Positions 10,155 to 18,946 of a stretch of DNA of 64,000 nucleotides are shown here, piece by piece. How positions within the stretch are numbered: position 1 is the first letter of the stretch; each line of letters starts with the position of its first letter. The position numbers and the translations under genes are program-made. Source of the stretch: Clostridia bacterium (GTDB lineage: Bacteria; Bacillota; Clostridia; Peptostreptococcales; Anaerovoracaceae). The notes below the pieces were generated by a model that worked only from the letters and a program-made list of their open reading frames with translations, was not told where the DNA came from and ran no database searches. The stretch covers positions 1 through 64,000 of the forward strand of contig CABJAP010000004.1 of the NCBI GenBank assembly GCA_902363595.1, given 5' to 3'.

Positions 10155-10831
10155 TGAATAAATTAGTTGTATTGACAAAGGGCATTCTCAAAGAAAATCC
10201 GGTACTGGTACAGCTGCTGGGCCTCTGCCCCACACTGGCTGTTACCACCAGCGCTATCAATGGCCTGGGCATGGGCGTTTCGGCCATGGCGGTACTGATA
10301 TGCTCCAATATCGTAATCTCCATATTGAAGAAAGTTATTCCGGGGAAGGTGCGTATCCCGTGTTACATTGTTGTAATTGCTGGATTCGTAACCATCGTTC
10401 AGCTGATGCTTAAGGCGTACCTGCCGGCCCTGGACAAATCTCTGGGACTGTTCATCCCGCTGATCGTAGTTAACTGCATCATCTTGGGAAGAGCAGAAAT
10501 GTTTGCAAGCAAGAATACCATTGCGGACTCGGCGCTGGACGGGCTGGGCATGGGTATTGGATTCACCCTGGCTCTGGGTGTCATGGGTCTTGTCAGAGAG
10601 ATCCTGGGAAGCGGTACGGCTTTTGGTATTACGCTGACTGCGAATCTGATTACCCCGATGGGAATTTTTATGCTGGCTCCTGGCGGCTTCTTCGTATTTG
10701 CGATCCTGGTCGCAGTGATCAACTGGGCTTCCAACGGAAAAGCAATCAAGAAGAAGGAAATTGGCTGCGACGGCTGTCCGATGTCTGACTCGTGCGGCGG
10801 CAGCTGTGACGAAAAGGAGGCTAGAGCATAA
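10154..10831 (+). CDS. rnfE: Rnf complex subunit E (membrane)
   Basis: One of the two related membrane subunits (with RnfA) that form the core of the Rnf complex. Start at ATG 10154 follows GGAGGTG; length 225 residues. Six hydrophobic helices are expected, with QLLGLCPTLAVTT near the N-terminus and ALDGLGMGIGFTLAL in the middle. Unusual is a soluble C-terminal tail with four cysteines, CX2CX5CX3C (CDGCPMSDSCGGSC), after a lysine-rich stretch; see findings. It overlaps rnfA by 1 bp. Confidence 0.94.
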   Translation: MNKLVVLTKGILKENPVLVQLLGLCPTLAVTTSAINGLGMGVSAMAVLICSNIVISILKKVIPGKVRIPCYIVVIAGFVTIVQLMLKAYLPALDKSLGLFIPLIVVNCIILGRAEMFASKNTIADSALDGLGMGIGFTLALGVMGLVREILGSGTAFGITLTANLITPMGIFMLAPGGFFVFAILVAVINWASNGKAIKKKEIGCDGCPMSDSCGGSCDEKEARA

Positions 10832-11424
10832 TGAAAGAAATAATTGTAATTATGATGACGGTTATCTTGGTGGATAACTTCGTATTATCCCAGTTCCTGG
10901 GTATCTGCCCCTTCCTGGGAGTCTCCAAGAAAATGGACTCTGCTACCGGTATGGGCCTGGCCGTTACCTTTGTAATGGTGCTGGCTACTGCCGCAACTTG
11001 GCCGATCCAGAGATTCCTTTTGGACACTTATAATATCGGATACCTGCAGACAGTCGTATTCATTCTGGTCATTGCCTCGCTGGTACAGCTGGTAGAAATG
11101 ACGCTGAAGAAATATATGCCGCCTCTTTACAAGTCGCTGGGCGTATTTCTTCCCCTGATCACCACCAACTGCGCAGTGCTGGGCGTTACCATCATGAATA
11201 TCGATGATGAGCTTACTTATGTACAGTCCCTGTTCAACGCAGCGGGTGCCGGAATCGGCTTCCTGCTGGCAATGGTTCTGTTCGCTGGTCTGCGGGGAAA
11301 ACTGGAAGATTGCAAATTGGTCCCTGTTTCATTTCAGGGAATTCCGATCACGCTGATTACTGCGTCCATCCTGTCCCTGTCCTTTATGGGATTTTCGGGC
11401 GTAGTAGAAGGCCTGTTTGCGTAA
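10831..11424 (+). CDS. rnfA: Rnf complex subunit A (membrane)
   Basis: Membrane subunit paired with RnfE. The 197 residues form about six helices; FVLSQFLGICPFLGVSKK near the N-terminus contains the conserved cysteine that in homologues helps to hold a membrane [2Fe-2S] cluster, and TTNCAVLGVTIMN carries the second one. The length is standard. It lies 13 bp before rnfB, which has its own GTAAGGAGGGG site. Confidence 0.95.
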   Translation: MKEIIVIMMTVILVDNFVLSQFLGICPFLGVSKKMDSATGMGLAVTFVMVLATAATWPIQRFLLDTYNIGYLQTVVFILVIASLVQLVEMTLKKYMPPLYKSLGVFLPLITTNCAVLGVTIMNIDDELTYVQSLFNAAGAGIGFLLAMVLFAGLRGKLEDCKLVPVSFQGIPITLITASILSLSFMGFSGVVEGLFA

Positions 11425-11437
11425 GGAGGGGTGAGAG

Positions 11438-12292
11438 ATGAGTATATTAATACCTGTAGGTATCGTAGTAGTCATTGGACTTATCGCCGGTATCATTCTT
11501 ACCATTGCATCAAAGGTCATGTATGTACCAGTAGATCAATTGGTTATCCAGGTCCGTGATCAGCTGCCGGGCGCTAACTGCGGTGCCTGCGGATTCAACG
11601 GATGTGATGACTATGCGGCTGCGCTGGCAGAGGACAAAGGCGAAACGATAAGTACATCGGCCTGTCCGGTAGGCGGTTCGGATTTGGCTCAAAAACTGGC
11701 ATCGGTACTGGGTGTAGAAGCAGGAACTGCTGAACCGCAGGTGGCTGTCGTTATGTGCGGCGGAAACGCGGAAGTCGCCAAGACCATCATGAAGCAGGAA
11801 AATATTTATACCTGCAAGGGTGCAAATCAGCTTTACGGCGGACAGTGGGCCTGTACCTCCGGGTGCCTGGGCCTGGGAGACTGTTCCGTTGTCTGCGACT
11901 TTGACGCCATTCATGTAGTCGATGGACTCGCTCATGTTGATCGAAATAAATGTGTCGGCTGCGGAAAGTGCGAAAAGGTGTGTCCAAAGCATATTATCCA
12001 GATTCGCAACAAAAAGAATCTGGTGTATGTGGCCTGTCATTCCAACAGTCCGGGAGCACAGACCAGAAAACGCTGCATGGTTGGATGTATCGGCTGTATG
12101 AAGTGCCAGAAGGCATGTAAGTTCGACGCCATATACGTGGAAAACAACCTGGCAAGGGTAGACTTTGATAAATGTAAGAACTGCGGACTTTGCGAGAAAG
12201 AATGTCCGACCGGCGCCATTATTAATTTAAGACCCAAGAAAAAGGCTGCGCCGAAGAAGGCGGAAGAAAAAGCAGAAGTAGCCAACAGCTGA
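11438..12292 (+). CDS. rnfB: Rnf complex subunit B (ferredoxin-oxidising iron-sulfur protein)
   Basis: Takes electrons from reduced ferredoxin. The 284 residues begin with a membrane anchor (about residues 4-27). A four-cysteine module follows ([11 protein letters not shown] and a further Cys), then several ferredoxin-type clusters: [34 protein letters not shown] and [12 protein letters not shown]. The lysine- and alanine-rich tail is not conserved. It is last in the operon and is followed by a strong terminator at 12374-12419. Confidence 0.96.
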   Translation: MSILIPVGIVVVIGLIAGIILTIASKVMYVPVDQLVIQVRDQLPGANCGACGFNGCDDYAAALAEDKGETISTSACPVGGSDLAQKLASVLGVEAGTAEPQVAVVMCGGNAEVAKTIMKQENIYTCKGANQLYGGQWACTSGCLGLGDCSVVCDFDAIHVVDGLAHVDRNKCVGCGKCEKVCPKHIIQIRNKKNLVYVACHSNSPGAQTRKRCMVGCIGCMKCQKACKFDAIYVENNLARVDFDKCKNCGLCEKECPTGAIINLRPKKKAAPKKAEEKAEVANS

Positions 12293-12373
12293 TCTGTAGA
12301 AGACCGTTTTTAACAATCAGGACTTTTGCCGCCAGGCGAGGTTCACGAGAAAGTAAATAGACTTGAAGAAGAA

Positions 12374-12419
12374 GGGGCGCCGCATTGGATGAGGATTCGA
12401 TGCGAGCAGCCCCTTTTTT
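12374..12419 (+). terminator. rnf operon terminator
   Basis: GGGGC (12374-12378) pairs with GCCCC (12409-12413), and CGCAT (12381-12385) with ATGCG (12400-12404) inside it. Six T residues follow at 12414-12419. Confidence 0.85.
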
Positions 12420-12444
12420 CATGAAGGTTGATAAAATGAGTAAA

Positions 12445-12480
12445 TTAGGATAAAATAAGATATACTTTATTTTATCCTAA
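12445..12480. promoter_or_regulatory. Perfect 14-bp inverted repeat before the DUF4143 ATPase
   Basis: TTAGGATAAAATAA (12445-12458) is repeated as its exact reverse complement at 12467-12480, with an 8-bp spacer that contains TATACT. It ends right at the AAGGAGGG ribosome binding site of the next gene. It could be an operator covering the core promoter, or an mRNA hairpin acting on translation. There is no T tract, so a terminator is unlikely. Confidence 0.8.
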
Positions 12481-12494
12481 AAGGAGGGCGCGCG

Positions 12495-13721
12495 ATGAAC
12501 TATATTGAACGCACATTGGAAAGAAAATTTTTGCACATGAGTTCCTTTTTCAAGGCCGTGCTGGTGACGGGCGCCCGGCAGGTCGGTAAGACGACGATGT
12601 TAAAGCATCTGGCTGAAGGGCGGAGCAGAACTTATGTTTCAATGGATAACCCGATGGCCCGGACCCTGGCCCAAACGGATCCGGTGCTGTTTTTCCAAAC
12701 TTATAAGCCGCCCATTATCATCGATGAGGTACAGAAGGCGCCTCAGCTCTTTGAGCAAATCAAAATTATGTGCGATGAGAGCGAGGCAAAGGGCCTCTTT
12801 TGGCTGACCAGTTCCCAGCAGTTTAGCATGATGAGAAATGTCAGGGAAACGTTGGCCGGGAGAATCGGCATTCTGGAGCTTTATGGTCTGTCCAAGAACG
12901 AGATCGAGGGGATTAAGTTTTCGGACGATTTGGACTTCTCGCTGCCTTGCCTGCTGGAGAGGCAAAAGCAGGTTAAGAAAAACGATATCGTCGACGTGTT
13001 TGAGCATATTTGGCGCGGCGGCATGCCGCAAGTGGTTGACGCGGACGCGGAGCAGAGGCAGGAATACTATAATTCTTATGTGGATACCTACCTGATGCGG
13101 GATGTCGCAGAGGCGGGCGGTATCACTGATACTGTGCGTTTTGGCAAGTTTTTGACCGCCTGCGCCGCACTGACTGCTGAGCAGATTAACTACAAGACGC
13201 TGGCTGAAGCCGCCGAAATATCCCAGCCCACGGCAAGGGAATGGGTGCGGGTGCTCCATGGACTGGGTGTCATTTATCTTTTACAGCCTTTTTCCAATAA
13301 CCAGCTGAAGCGGCTCACCAAAGCGCCTAAGCTGTATTTCTGTGATACCGGTCTTTGCGCCTGGCTATCCATGTGGCTCACGCGGGATACTTTAATGACC
13401 GGCGCAGTCAGCGGACACTACTTTGAAAATTATGTGGTGATGGAACTGGTCAAACACTATGCCTATGCCAAATCCAAGGCAAATCTGAACTACTACCGGG
13501 ATTCCAACGCCAAAGAGATCGATGTATTTGTTGAGGAAAACAATTTGATTCATCCCCTTGAGATCAAGAAGTCGGCAAATCCGGACCGGCGGGAAGTGAA
13601 AAAGTATGCGCTGGTGGATAAGACCAGCCTGGAGAGGGGATGCGGCGGCATTATCTGCATGTGCCAGGAAGTCATACCCATAGACGATAAAAACTGTTTC
13701 ATACCCTGCAGCCTGATTTAG
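12495..13721 (+). CDS. DUF4143-type P-loop ATPase
   Basis: A 408-residue protein of the AAA_14 plus DUF4143 family. The N-terminal ATPase has Walker A in TGARQVGKTTML (about residues 24-35) and a Walker B-like IIIDEVQKAP around 80. After it come a winged-helix-like stretch (ISQPTAREWVRVLHGLGVI) and the DUF4143 region, ending in a nuclease-like EIDVFVEEN...LEIKKS segment. The function of this family is not known; members are numerous and patchily spread, often as single genes. Here it stands alone with its own AAGGAGGG site and a palindromic upstream region. The ExK-like pair (E-I-D...E-I-K) is a visible similarity to PD-(D/E)XK folds, but I do not claim nuclease activity. Confidence 0.88.
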   Translation: MNYIERTLERKFLHMSSFFKAVLVTGARQVGKTTMLKHLAEGRSRTYVSMDNPMARTLAQTDPVLFFQTYKPPIIIDEVQKAPQLFEQIKIMCDESEAKGLFWLTSSQQFSMMRNVRETLAGRIGILELYGLSKNEIEGIKFSDDLDFSLPCLLERQKQVKKNDIVDVFEHIWRGGMPQVVDADAEQRQEYYNSYVDTYLMRDVAEAGGITDTVRFGKFLTACAALTAEQINYKTLAEAAEISQPTAREWVRVLHGLGVIYLLQPFSNNQLKRLTKAPKLYFCDTGLCAWLSMWLTRDTLMTGAVSGHYFENYVVMELVKHYAYAKSKANLNYYRDSNAKEIDVFVEENNLIHPLEIKKSANPDRREVKKYALVDKTSLERGCGGIICMCQEVIPIDDKNCFIPCSLI

Positions 13722-13748
13722 AGGTCTGACGGGATTGTGGGCAAAGAA

Positions 13749-13786
13749 AAACGACGTGCCGGATCGAGAGCGGCTGGGCGTCGTTT
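13749..13786. terminator. Bidirectional terminator between the ATPase gene and tRNA-Val
   Basis: AAACGACG (13749-13756) pairs with CGTCGTTT (13779-13786), with GCCG/CGGC inside. T-rich runs follow on both strands, so it can end the ATPase transcript on the plus strand and the tRNA transcript on the minus strand. Confidence 0.75.
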
Positions 13787-13798
13787 GCTTTTGCTTTA

Positions 13799-13875
13799 TG
13801 GTGGGGACGACTGAACTCGAATCAGTGACCTCCTGCTTGTCGAGCAGGCGCTCTAACCAGCTGAGCTACGCCCCC
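13799..13875 (-). tRNA. tRNA-Val (anticodon GAC), CCA encoded
   Basis: On the minus strand a full cloverleaf can be folded. The acceptor GGGGGCG pairs with CGTCCCC (one G-U pair), the D arm is GCTC...GAGC, the anticodon stem is CCTGC/GCAGG and the T arm is ACTGA-TTCGAGT-TCAGT. Discriminator A and an encoded CCA end follow. The seven-base anticodon loop reads TCGACAA, giving anticodon GAC (valine). Position 33, almost always U in tRNAs, is C here; see findings. Confidence 0.88.
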
Positions 13876-13922
13876 GTAAATGTGGTGCCGGCGGTTGGAC
13901 CGCTGCATCCATCAACATAACC

Positions 13923-13951
13923 ATTTTACCAAATGGCGGGTTCGCCGTCAA
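13923..13951 (-). promoter_or_regulatory. Promoter of tRNA-Val
   Basis: Read on the minus strand, TTGACG (13951-13946) and TAAAAT (13928-13923) are 17 bp apart, and the tRNA 5' end is about 48 bp downstream. It overlaps the 3' end of the Gx transporter gene. Confidence 0.75.
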
Positions 13952-14481
13952 TGAAGATTTTTGATGGGAAGGCCGGAATGGGAAAGCTTTTTTAAAATCA
14001 AATGGGTGAGGATTCCGATCAACACGCCGCTGGCCATCCCGGAAAAAAGCAGCACCGGAAAATAAACAAAGAGCTTAATCGTGGAAACGAGAAAAGCTGC
14101 AGTTAAGAGCTGGCCTAAGTTGTGGGCAACGCCCCCGGCCATGCTGATACCGATGGTGGAAAAGAGGCCGGTCTTTTTTAGAAGGACCATCACCGCCAGG
14201 CTCAAGAGTCCCCCGGCCAGGGAGTAGAGGGCACCGAAAAGCCCGTTGAACAAGAGGCCCGCCATGAGAATGCGCAGCACATTGATTATCAGCGTATAGC
14301 CGGTTCCCAGCAGATAGAGGGAGACCAGGATCACCAGATTGGCGATGCCCAGTTTGATGCCTGGAATGCCCACGCTGAAGGGGATGAGGGCTTCAATGTA
14401 GGAAAAGATCAGCGCCAGCGCCGCCATCATTGAGGACAGGGCGACTTTGTATGCAGTTGTCTGTCTGTTTTTCTTGGCCAT
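13948..14481 (-). CDS. Gx transporter family membrane protein
   Basis: A 177-residue, very hydrophobic protein with five or six predicted helices. The GIKLGIANLVIL segment and the general pattern match the family once named heptaprenyl diphosphate synthase component I (Hpre_diP_synt_I), now called Gx transporters, which resemble ECF S components. In Gram-positive flavin-based electron-transfer loci a protein of this type (EetB) sits beside a NusG-II protein and ApbE, as it does here. The gene lies 17 bp downstream of the NusG-II gene and probably shares its transcript. The substrate is unknown; a quinone- or flavin-related role is an inference from context. Confidence 0.85.
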   Translation of the reverse strand: MAKKNRQTTAYKVALSSMMAALALIFSYIEALIPFSVGIPGIKLGIANLVILVSLYLLGTGYTLIINVLRILMAGLLFNGLFGALYSLAGGLLSLAVMVLLKKTGLFSTIGISMAGGVAHNLGQLLTAAFLVSTIKLFVYFPVLLFSGMASGVLIGILTHLILKKLSHSGLPIKNLH

Positions 14482-14498
14482 AATATGAATCTTCCTGT

Positions 14499-14861
14499 CT
14501 ATCGTGAAATTGCGTCGTATTCCTGGTTGTCGCCTTCTATCTCAATGACGATTTTGTTGGGCAGGCATACGATGCTTTGTGATGTTTTGGTGATTTTTCC
14601 CTGATGGACGCAGTCCTGCCCCTTACAATCGGAAAAGGTCATTGAAACCGCACCGTCTTTTATGGTAATCTTATTAATATGGTCATTCTGGTCAATGGTG
14701 ATCGTTCGGTTCTCAGACAGGCTGTAATTGGCATATTCATCGCCGTTTACTGAGATGCGGACCATTTGTCCGGTTTCTTCTCCGGTGGTGAGCGCATAAG
14801 AACAGCCCAGACCGAACACAATCAAAAGGAGGGCCAGGATAACGTCTGCTTTTCGAATCAT
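14499..14861 (-). CDS. NusG domain II-containing exported protein
   Basis: With the start at 14861 (AAGGAG 6 bp before it on the minus strand) the protein has 120 residues: one N-terminal membrane helix (about 6-25) and an extracytoplasmic NusG-II beta domain. Typical of this family are the cysteines in SDCKGQDCVHQG and the QSIVCLPNKIVI strand. Such proteins are found next to Rnf, ApbE and Gx transporter genes, and EetA of Gram-positive electron-transfer loci is of this kind. The exact function is unknown. It is divergent from apbE, with 27 bp between the two start codons, so the two promoters must overlap or lie within the genes. Confidence 0.85.
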   Translation of the reverse strand: MIRKADVILALLLIVFGLGCSYALTTGEETGQMVRISVNGDEYANYSLSENRTITIDQNDHINKITIKDGAVSMTFSDCKGQDCVHQGKITKTSQSIVCLPNKIVIEIEGDNQEYDAISR

Positions 14862-14888
14862 GTTAACTCCTTGGAGGTATTGATCTAT

Positions 14889-15896
14889 ATGAAGTTTATC
14901 AAAAAAAGTTTGCTGCTCGTTGTTTGCATGTGTATCATTATAACACAAACCGGCTGCGGAAGCGAAGAACCTGTTTCTGAAAATCAGTTCCGCCTGGATA
15001 CCATTTGTACGATCACCATTTACGATCTGAAAAAATCCCAGGCGCAGGATGCGCTGGATAAAGCCTTTGCCTGCATAAAGGATTATGAGAACATGCTCAG
15101 CAAGACGGTAGAGGGCAGTGATGTATATAAAATTAACCATGCAGGGGGAAAGCCGGTGGCGGTCCATGGGGAGACTATGGAGGTAATCCAAAAAGGGATC
15201 GAGTACGGAAAGCTTTCCCAAGGCATGTTCGATATCACCATCGGCGCGGTTTCCGACCTTTGGGACTTTACAGGAAACAACCCGCGGGTGCCGGATGAAG
15301 AGCAGCTGAAAAAGGCTGTGAAAACGGTGGATTATCGAAAGGTAAAGGTTGAGGGAGATACGGCAGCCTTGACAGATAAGGACGCCCGTCTGGACTTGGG
15401 CGGTATCGCCAAGGGTTATATTGCTGATCGGGTTACGGAGGTTTTAGAAAAAGCCGGAGTAAAAAAGGCGATCATCGATCTTGGGGGAAACATCGTTACC
15501 ATCGGATCAAAGGGACAAGGCAAGCCGTGGAAGATCGGGATCGAGCGGCCTTATTCGGACCGGAGCGAAATCCTGGGAGCCGTAGAAATAGTGGATGCAA
15601 CGATCGTCACCTCCGGCGTCTATGAACGGTATTTTGAGGCCGGGGGCAAGCTGTACCATCACGTGCTCAATCCCAAAACCGGCTATCCCATTGAAAACAA
15701 TCTGGATGCGGTGACCATAAAAGCCGGCAAGGGCCAGTCGGTGGACTGCGATATTTTGGGCACCGTCTGTCTCATGCTGGGTATGGAAAAAAGCAGGGAA
15801 TTGCTGGCGGGCATGGATGGAATTCAGGCCGCATTTATCGATAAGAATGACAAGGTGACGGAGATAAATGGTATGAAAGTCATGCCGGAAAAATAA
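14889..15896 (+). CDS. apbE: FAD:protein FMN transferase (lipoprotein)
   Basis: Transfers FMN from FAD to a threonine on target proteins outside the cytoplasm. The start at 14889 is preceded by TTGGAGG; earlier in-frame starts lie inside the divergent gene. It has 335 residues with a lipoprotein signal ending in TQTGC (Cys about 23). Family motifs are SQGMFDITIGAVSDLWDF, LDLGGIAKGYIAD, TSGVYERYF and HHVLNPKTGYPIEN. Natural targets in this window are RnfG (Thr160 region) and RnfD. The next gene, a YfhO protein, starts 9 bp later and is probably co-transcribed. Confidence 0.94.
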   Translation: MKFIKKSLLLVVCMCIIITQTGCGSEEPVSENQFRLDTICTITIYDLKKSQAQDALDKAFACIKDYENMLSKTVEGSDVYKINHAGGKPVAVHGETMEVIQKGIEYGKLSQGMFDITIGAVSDLWDFTGNNPRVPDEEQLKKAVKTVDYRKVKVEGDTAALTDKDARLDLGGIAKGYIADRVTEVLEKAGVKKAIIDLGGNIVTIGSKGQGKPWKIGIERPYSDRSEILGAVEIVDATIVTSGVYERYFEAGGKLYHHVLNPKTGYPIENNLDAVTIKAGKGQSVDCDILGTVCLMLGMEKSRELLAGMDGIQAAFIDKNDKVTEINGMKVMPEK

Positions 15897-15905
15897 GGAG
15901 GAAGA

Positions 15906-18623
15906 ATGGTCAAGTTTCAAACAATAAAAGGGTTTTTCTACAGAAACCGTTATATTTTCCTGGCATTTTTCGTGCCTTTTCTGCTGATGCTGCTGGCCTT
16001 CATAGGGATGGATTTTTTTCCTTTCGGAGAGAACCAGTCGGCGGTGATCGACATGTATCATCAGTATTTTCCCTTTATCTATGAACTGCACGAAAAGCTG
16101 CAGAGCGGCGGCAGCTTGCTTTACAGCTGGAACGGGGGACTGGGCACCAACTTTCTGACCCTGCTTTCCTACTATGCTGCAAGCCCTCTTTATTTCCTCA
16201 CTGTCTTTGTTCCTGACGCCTATATGATGGAAGCGGTGACGCTGATCATTCTCATTAAGGTCGGGCTGGCAGGGGCCTTTATGGCAATTTACCTGAGAGG
16301 CATGCACCAGAGAAGCGATTTTTCCACTGCAGCCTTTGCGGCGCTGTATGCGCTGTGCGCCTATGTTATAGGGTACTACTGGTGCCTCATGTGGCTGGAT
16401 GTGGTGGCTCTGCTGCCGTTGTGCATTCTGGGACTGAACCGCCTCATTGACCGGGGGGAATTCAAGCTGTATACCATTTCGCTGGCGGCTATGATGCTGA
16501 CCAATTATTATATAGGCGGCATGGTTTGTATTTTCATCCTGTTTTATTACCCGATCCTTTATTTTTCCAGGACCAAGAAGCGGGGGATCGCAGGCTGCGC
16601 ACGGATCACGGGCAAGGCGGTTCTTTGTTCTGCCGTCGGTATCATGATCTCCGGGATCACGCTGCTGCCGACTTTTCTCAATATGCAGAACACCTATTAT
16701 ATCGATTCCCAGATGCCGACCGATTCCACCTTTTACAGCCCCTTGATGGATGTGATCACCAATCTTCTTCCCAATACCCAGCTTACGGTGCGGGAGGGGC
16801 TTCCCAATATCTATTGCGGCCTGATCACTGTGATGATGTTTGTTTTTTTCCTTTTAGCAAAGGGTATTCCTGTTCGAAAAAAATTTCTTAACTGCCTATT
16901 CCTGGCTTTTCTGATCTTGAGCCTGAACTGGAATAAGCTGGATTTCATGTGGCATGGATTCCATTTTCCTAACCAGCTGCCTTTCCGTTACTCGTTTGTG
17001 GTATCTTTTTTACTGATCGCGCTGGCTTATGAGGCATTCATCCATTTTCGGGAGATTTCCCTGGTTCAGATCGCGGGGGTGACTGCGGGATTTCTGGGAT
17101 ATGTGATTCTGGTACAGAAAATTTTTAAAGACGATTTTTCGCAGGAATTTGTGTATGTGTGCCTGTTCCTGCTCTTTGTATATGCGGGATTTTTGGCTGT
17201 TTACAGAACGGGGAAGTTTGATCATACTTTGATGTGCTTTATATTGCTGGTGATCGTCGGTGGGGAACTGATGAATCATACAGCCATTGGAGTGGAGAAG
17301 GTCAGCTATACCAACCGGGCCGAATATTTTGCGGAAAGCGGTGACGTACGGACGCTGACAAGGGAAACCAGAGAAAGGGATGATGGGTTTTATCGCATGG
17401 AGGTAGCCAATCCGATCATTCTAAACTCTCCGATGCTTTACAGCTATCCCGGGGTATCTATGTTTTCTTCCACGGTCAATGGGAATGTTTCCTATTTGAT
17501 GGAGCATATTGGTCTTGAGGCAAAGGATGTGAAGAATCGATATAACTATGTGATGACGACTCCGGTAGCCAATGCCATGCTCAATGTGAAGTATTTGATC
17601 GGCAGAGGTGTTCCTATCGAAGGGGAAAGCTCTCTATCGCTGGCTGGTGGAAAGGAAACGACTACGCTTTATGAAAATAAGTACGACCTTTCTGTCGGAT
17701 ATATGGTTAATTCGGCAGCTGCTTACAGCTGGGACTTTAACCAGGAAAATCCGTTCCACGTTCTCAATGACTTTGTAAAAACCGCGACAGGAACGGACGC
17801 CGGCATTTTCCATTCTGTCGGCGAACCCCAAATGACAGGCAGCGGCGTGTCGCTGGGCTCCTATGAAAACGGGCGGATCGGCTGTACGGTTGGCAGCGGG
17901 GAAACGAATCCGTCCGCCAAGCTGACCTTTACCTCACCTCAGGAACAGCAGGTGTATGTTTATATCGAAGTGGACGGAGCCGAAACGATCACTGCGAAAA
18001 GGGAGAGCGGTAATCAAATCGATTTGCGGGAAGATTGCGGAGCAGTAGTAAGTGTGGGCATGTGCCAAGCCGGAGAAACAGTCGACATTGACATTCAGTT
18101 TGAAGAAGGCCAGACAGGCGGCGCCATTACCGCATTTGTCTATGGAATGGATACAAAGTCTTGGGAACAGGCTTACAATCTGTTGGATGATGAGATTCTT
18201 AATGTTTCAAAGCACAGCGACACGTCGATCGAAGGAACCATTGATGTGAAAGAAAACGGTTATTTTGTCACATCGATTCCCTATGAAAAGGGCTGGACCA
18301 TTGAAGTGGATGGGGAAGAACGATCCGCAGAAACCTTGGGCGGCGCGTTCTTAGCCATTCCCCTGGAGGCGGGACATCATCAAATCCGTATGACCTACCT
18401 GCCCGACGGGTTGATCCCTGGGATTCTGCTCAGCTTGTGCGGTATCGGCATTTTGATTGCACTTTGCTTTATCCGCAGAAAAACGGCAGGCTCAGGGCTT
18501 GGGGCCTCGAAGCAGGAGGAAAAGGCGGACAACCTGCCTGCCCTGCCTGCGGCGCCAATTGCAGGTAAGGCGGCAAGGCGCAGGCGGCGGCTGACTCCTC
18601 TCAGGTGCAGGCGGTTTTTGTAG
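15906..18623 (+). CDS. YfhO family membrane protein
   Basis: A 905-residue polytopic protein. The N-terminal two thirds contain around a dozen membrane helices, with a conserved early loop (DMYHQYFPF and SWNGGLGTNF) that in the family is near the GT-C type active site. A large extracytoplasmic domain follows (about 500-830), then one last helix. In Bacillus, YfhO-type proteins are involved in glycosylation of lipoteichoic acid. The start ATG follows GGAGGAAGA. The extreme C-terminus is an arginine-rich tail (AARRRRRL) that looks non-conserved. No terminator is obvious, but palindromic repeat copy A lies 30 bp downstream. Confidence 0.85.
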   Translation: MVKFQTIKGFFYRNRYIFLAFFVPFLLMLLAFIGMDFFPFGENQSAVIDMYHQYFPFIYELHEKLQSGGSLLYSWNGGLGTNFLTLLSYYAASPLYFLTVFVPDAYMMEAVTLIILIKVGLAGAFMAIYLRGMHQRSDFSTAAFAALYALCAYVIGYYWCLMWLDVVALLPLCILGLNRLIDRGEFKLYTISLAAMMLTNYYIGGMVCIFILFYYPILYFSRTKKRGIAGCARITGKAVLCSAVGIMISGITLLPTFLNMQNTYYIDSQMPTDSTFYSPLMDVITNLLPNTQLTVREGLPNIYCGLITVMMFVFFLLAKGIPVRKKFLNCLFLAFLILSLNWNKLDFMWHGFHFPNQLPFRYSFVVSFLLIALAYEAFIHFREISLVQIAGVTAGFLGYVILVQKIFKDDFSQEFVYVCLFLLFVYAGFLAVYRTGKFDHTLMCFILLVIVGGELMNHTAIGVEKVSYTNRAEYFAESGDVRTLTRETRERDDGFYRMEVANPIILNSPMLYSYPGVSMFSSTVNGNVSYLMEHIGLEAKDVKNRYNYVMTTPVANAMLNVKYLIGRGVPIEGESSLSLAGGKETTTLYENKYDLSVGYMVNSAAAYSWDFNQENPFHVLNDFVKTATGTDAGIFHSVGEPQMTGSGVSLGSYENGRIGCTVGSGETNPSAKLTFTSPQEQQVYVYIEVDGAETITAKRESGNQIDLREDCGAVVSVGMCQAGETVDIDIQFEEGQTGGAITAFVYGMDTKSWEQAYNLLDDEILNVSKHSDTSIEGTIDVKENGYFVTSIPYEKGWTIEVDGEERSAETLGGAFLAIPLEAGHHQIRMTYLPDGLIPGILLSLCGIGILIALCFIRRKTAGSGLGASKQEEKADNLPALPAAPIAGKAARRRRRLTPLRCRRFL

Positions 18624-18653
18624 GGGGCTTTAAAACGACCAGGCAGCAGATCG

Positions 18654-18813
18654 GGGAAAATTTCTGCGAAACTTCGCATTATTTACGCAAAGTAGTGGGT
18701 TTGCGGGGCCTGAGATGGAGAAGCGGCCGGGCTGGCTGCTGAAAGTTCAATTCGAGAGGCCGCAGCCGTTGGAAACTGCGTAAACTTTGCAAAAAAATTC
18801 ACTTTTTTCCCCG
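18654..18813. repeat. Dispersed palindromic element, copy A
   Basis: A 160-bp imperfect palindrome starting GGGGAAAATTT and ending TTTTTTCCCC. Internal arms are ATTTACGCA...GTTTGCGG and GGCCGCAG...TGCGTAAA. It has the same length and layout as copies at 48813, 49048, 50086 and 55395. It is the most diverged copy together with E. Confidence 0.7.
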
Positions 18814-18946
18814 AAAGCCTCATTCCTCTTTACGCATCCCTTCTCCCAATACACCCCTTTTCCCATTCAACAATTTTCGACATTGCTCTCAGCAGCGCCA
18901 TTATCCCAACCCATTAGCCCCATGGAGCAGTTTTCAAGACAAATAA

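Noticed and set aside
13735..13920. Short plus-strand open frame with a residue pattern often seen in databases
   Set aside because: It runs over the minus-strand tRNA-Val gene and its terminator; such frames are a known annotation artefact.
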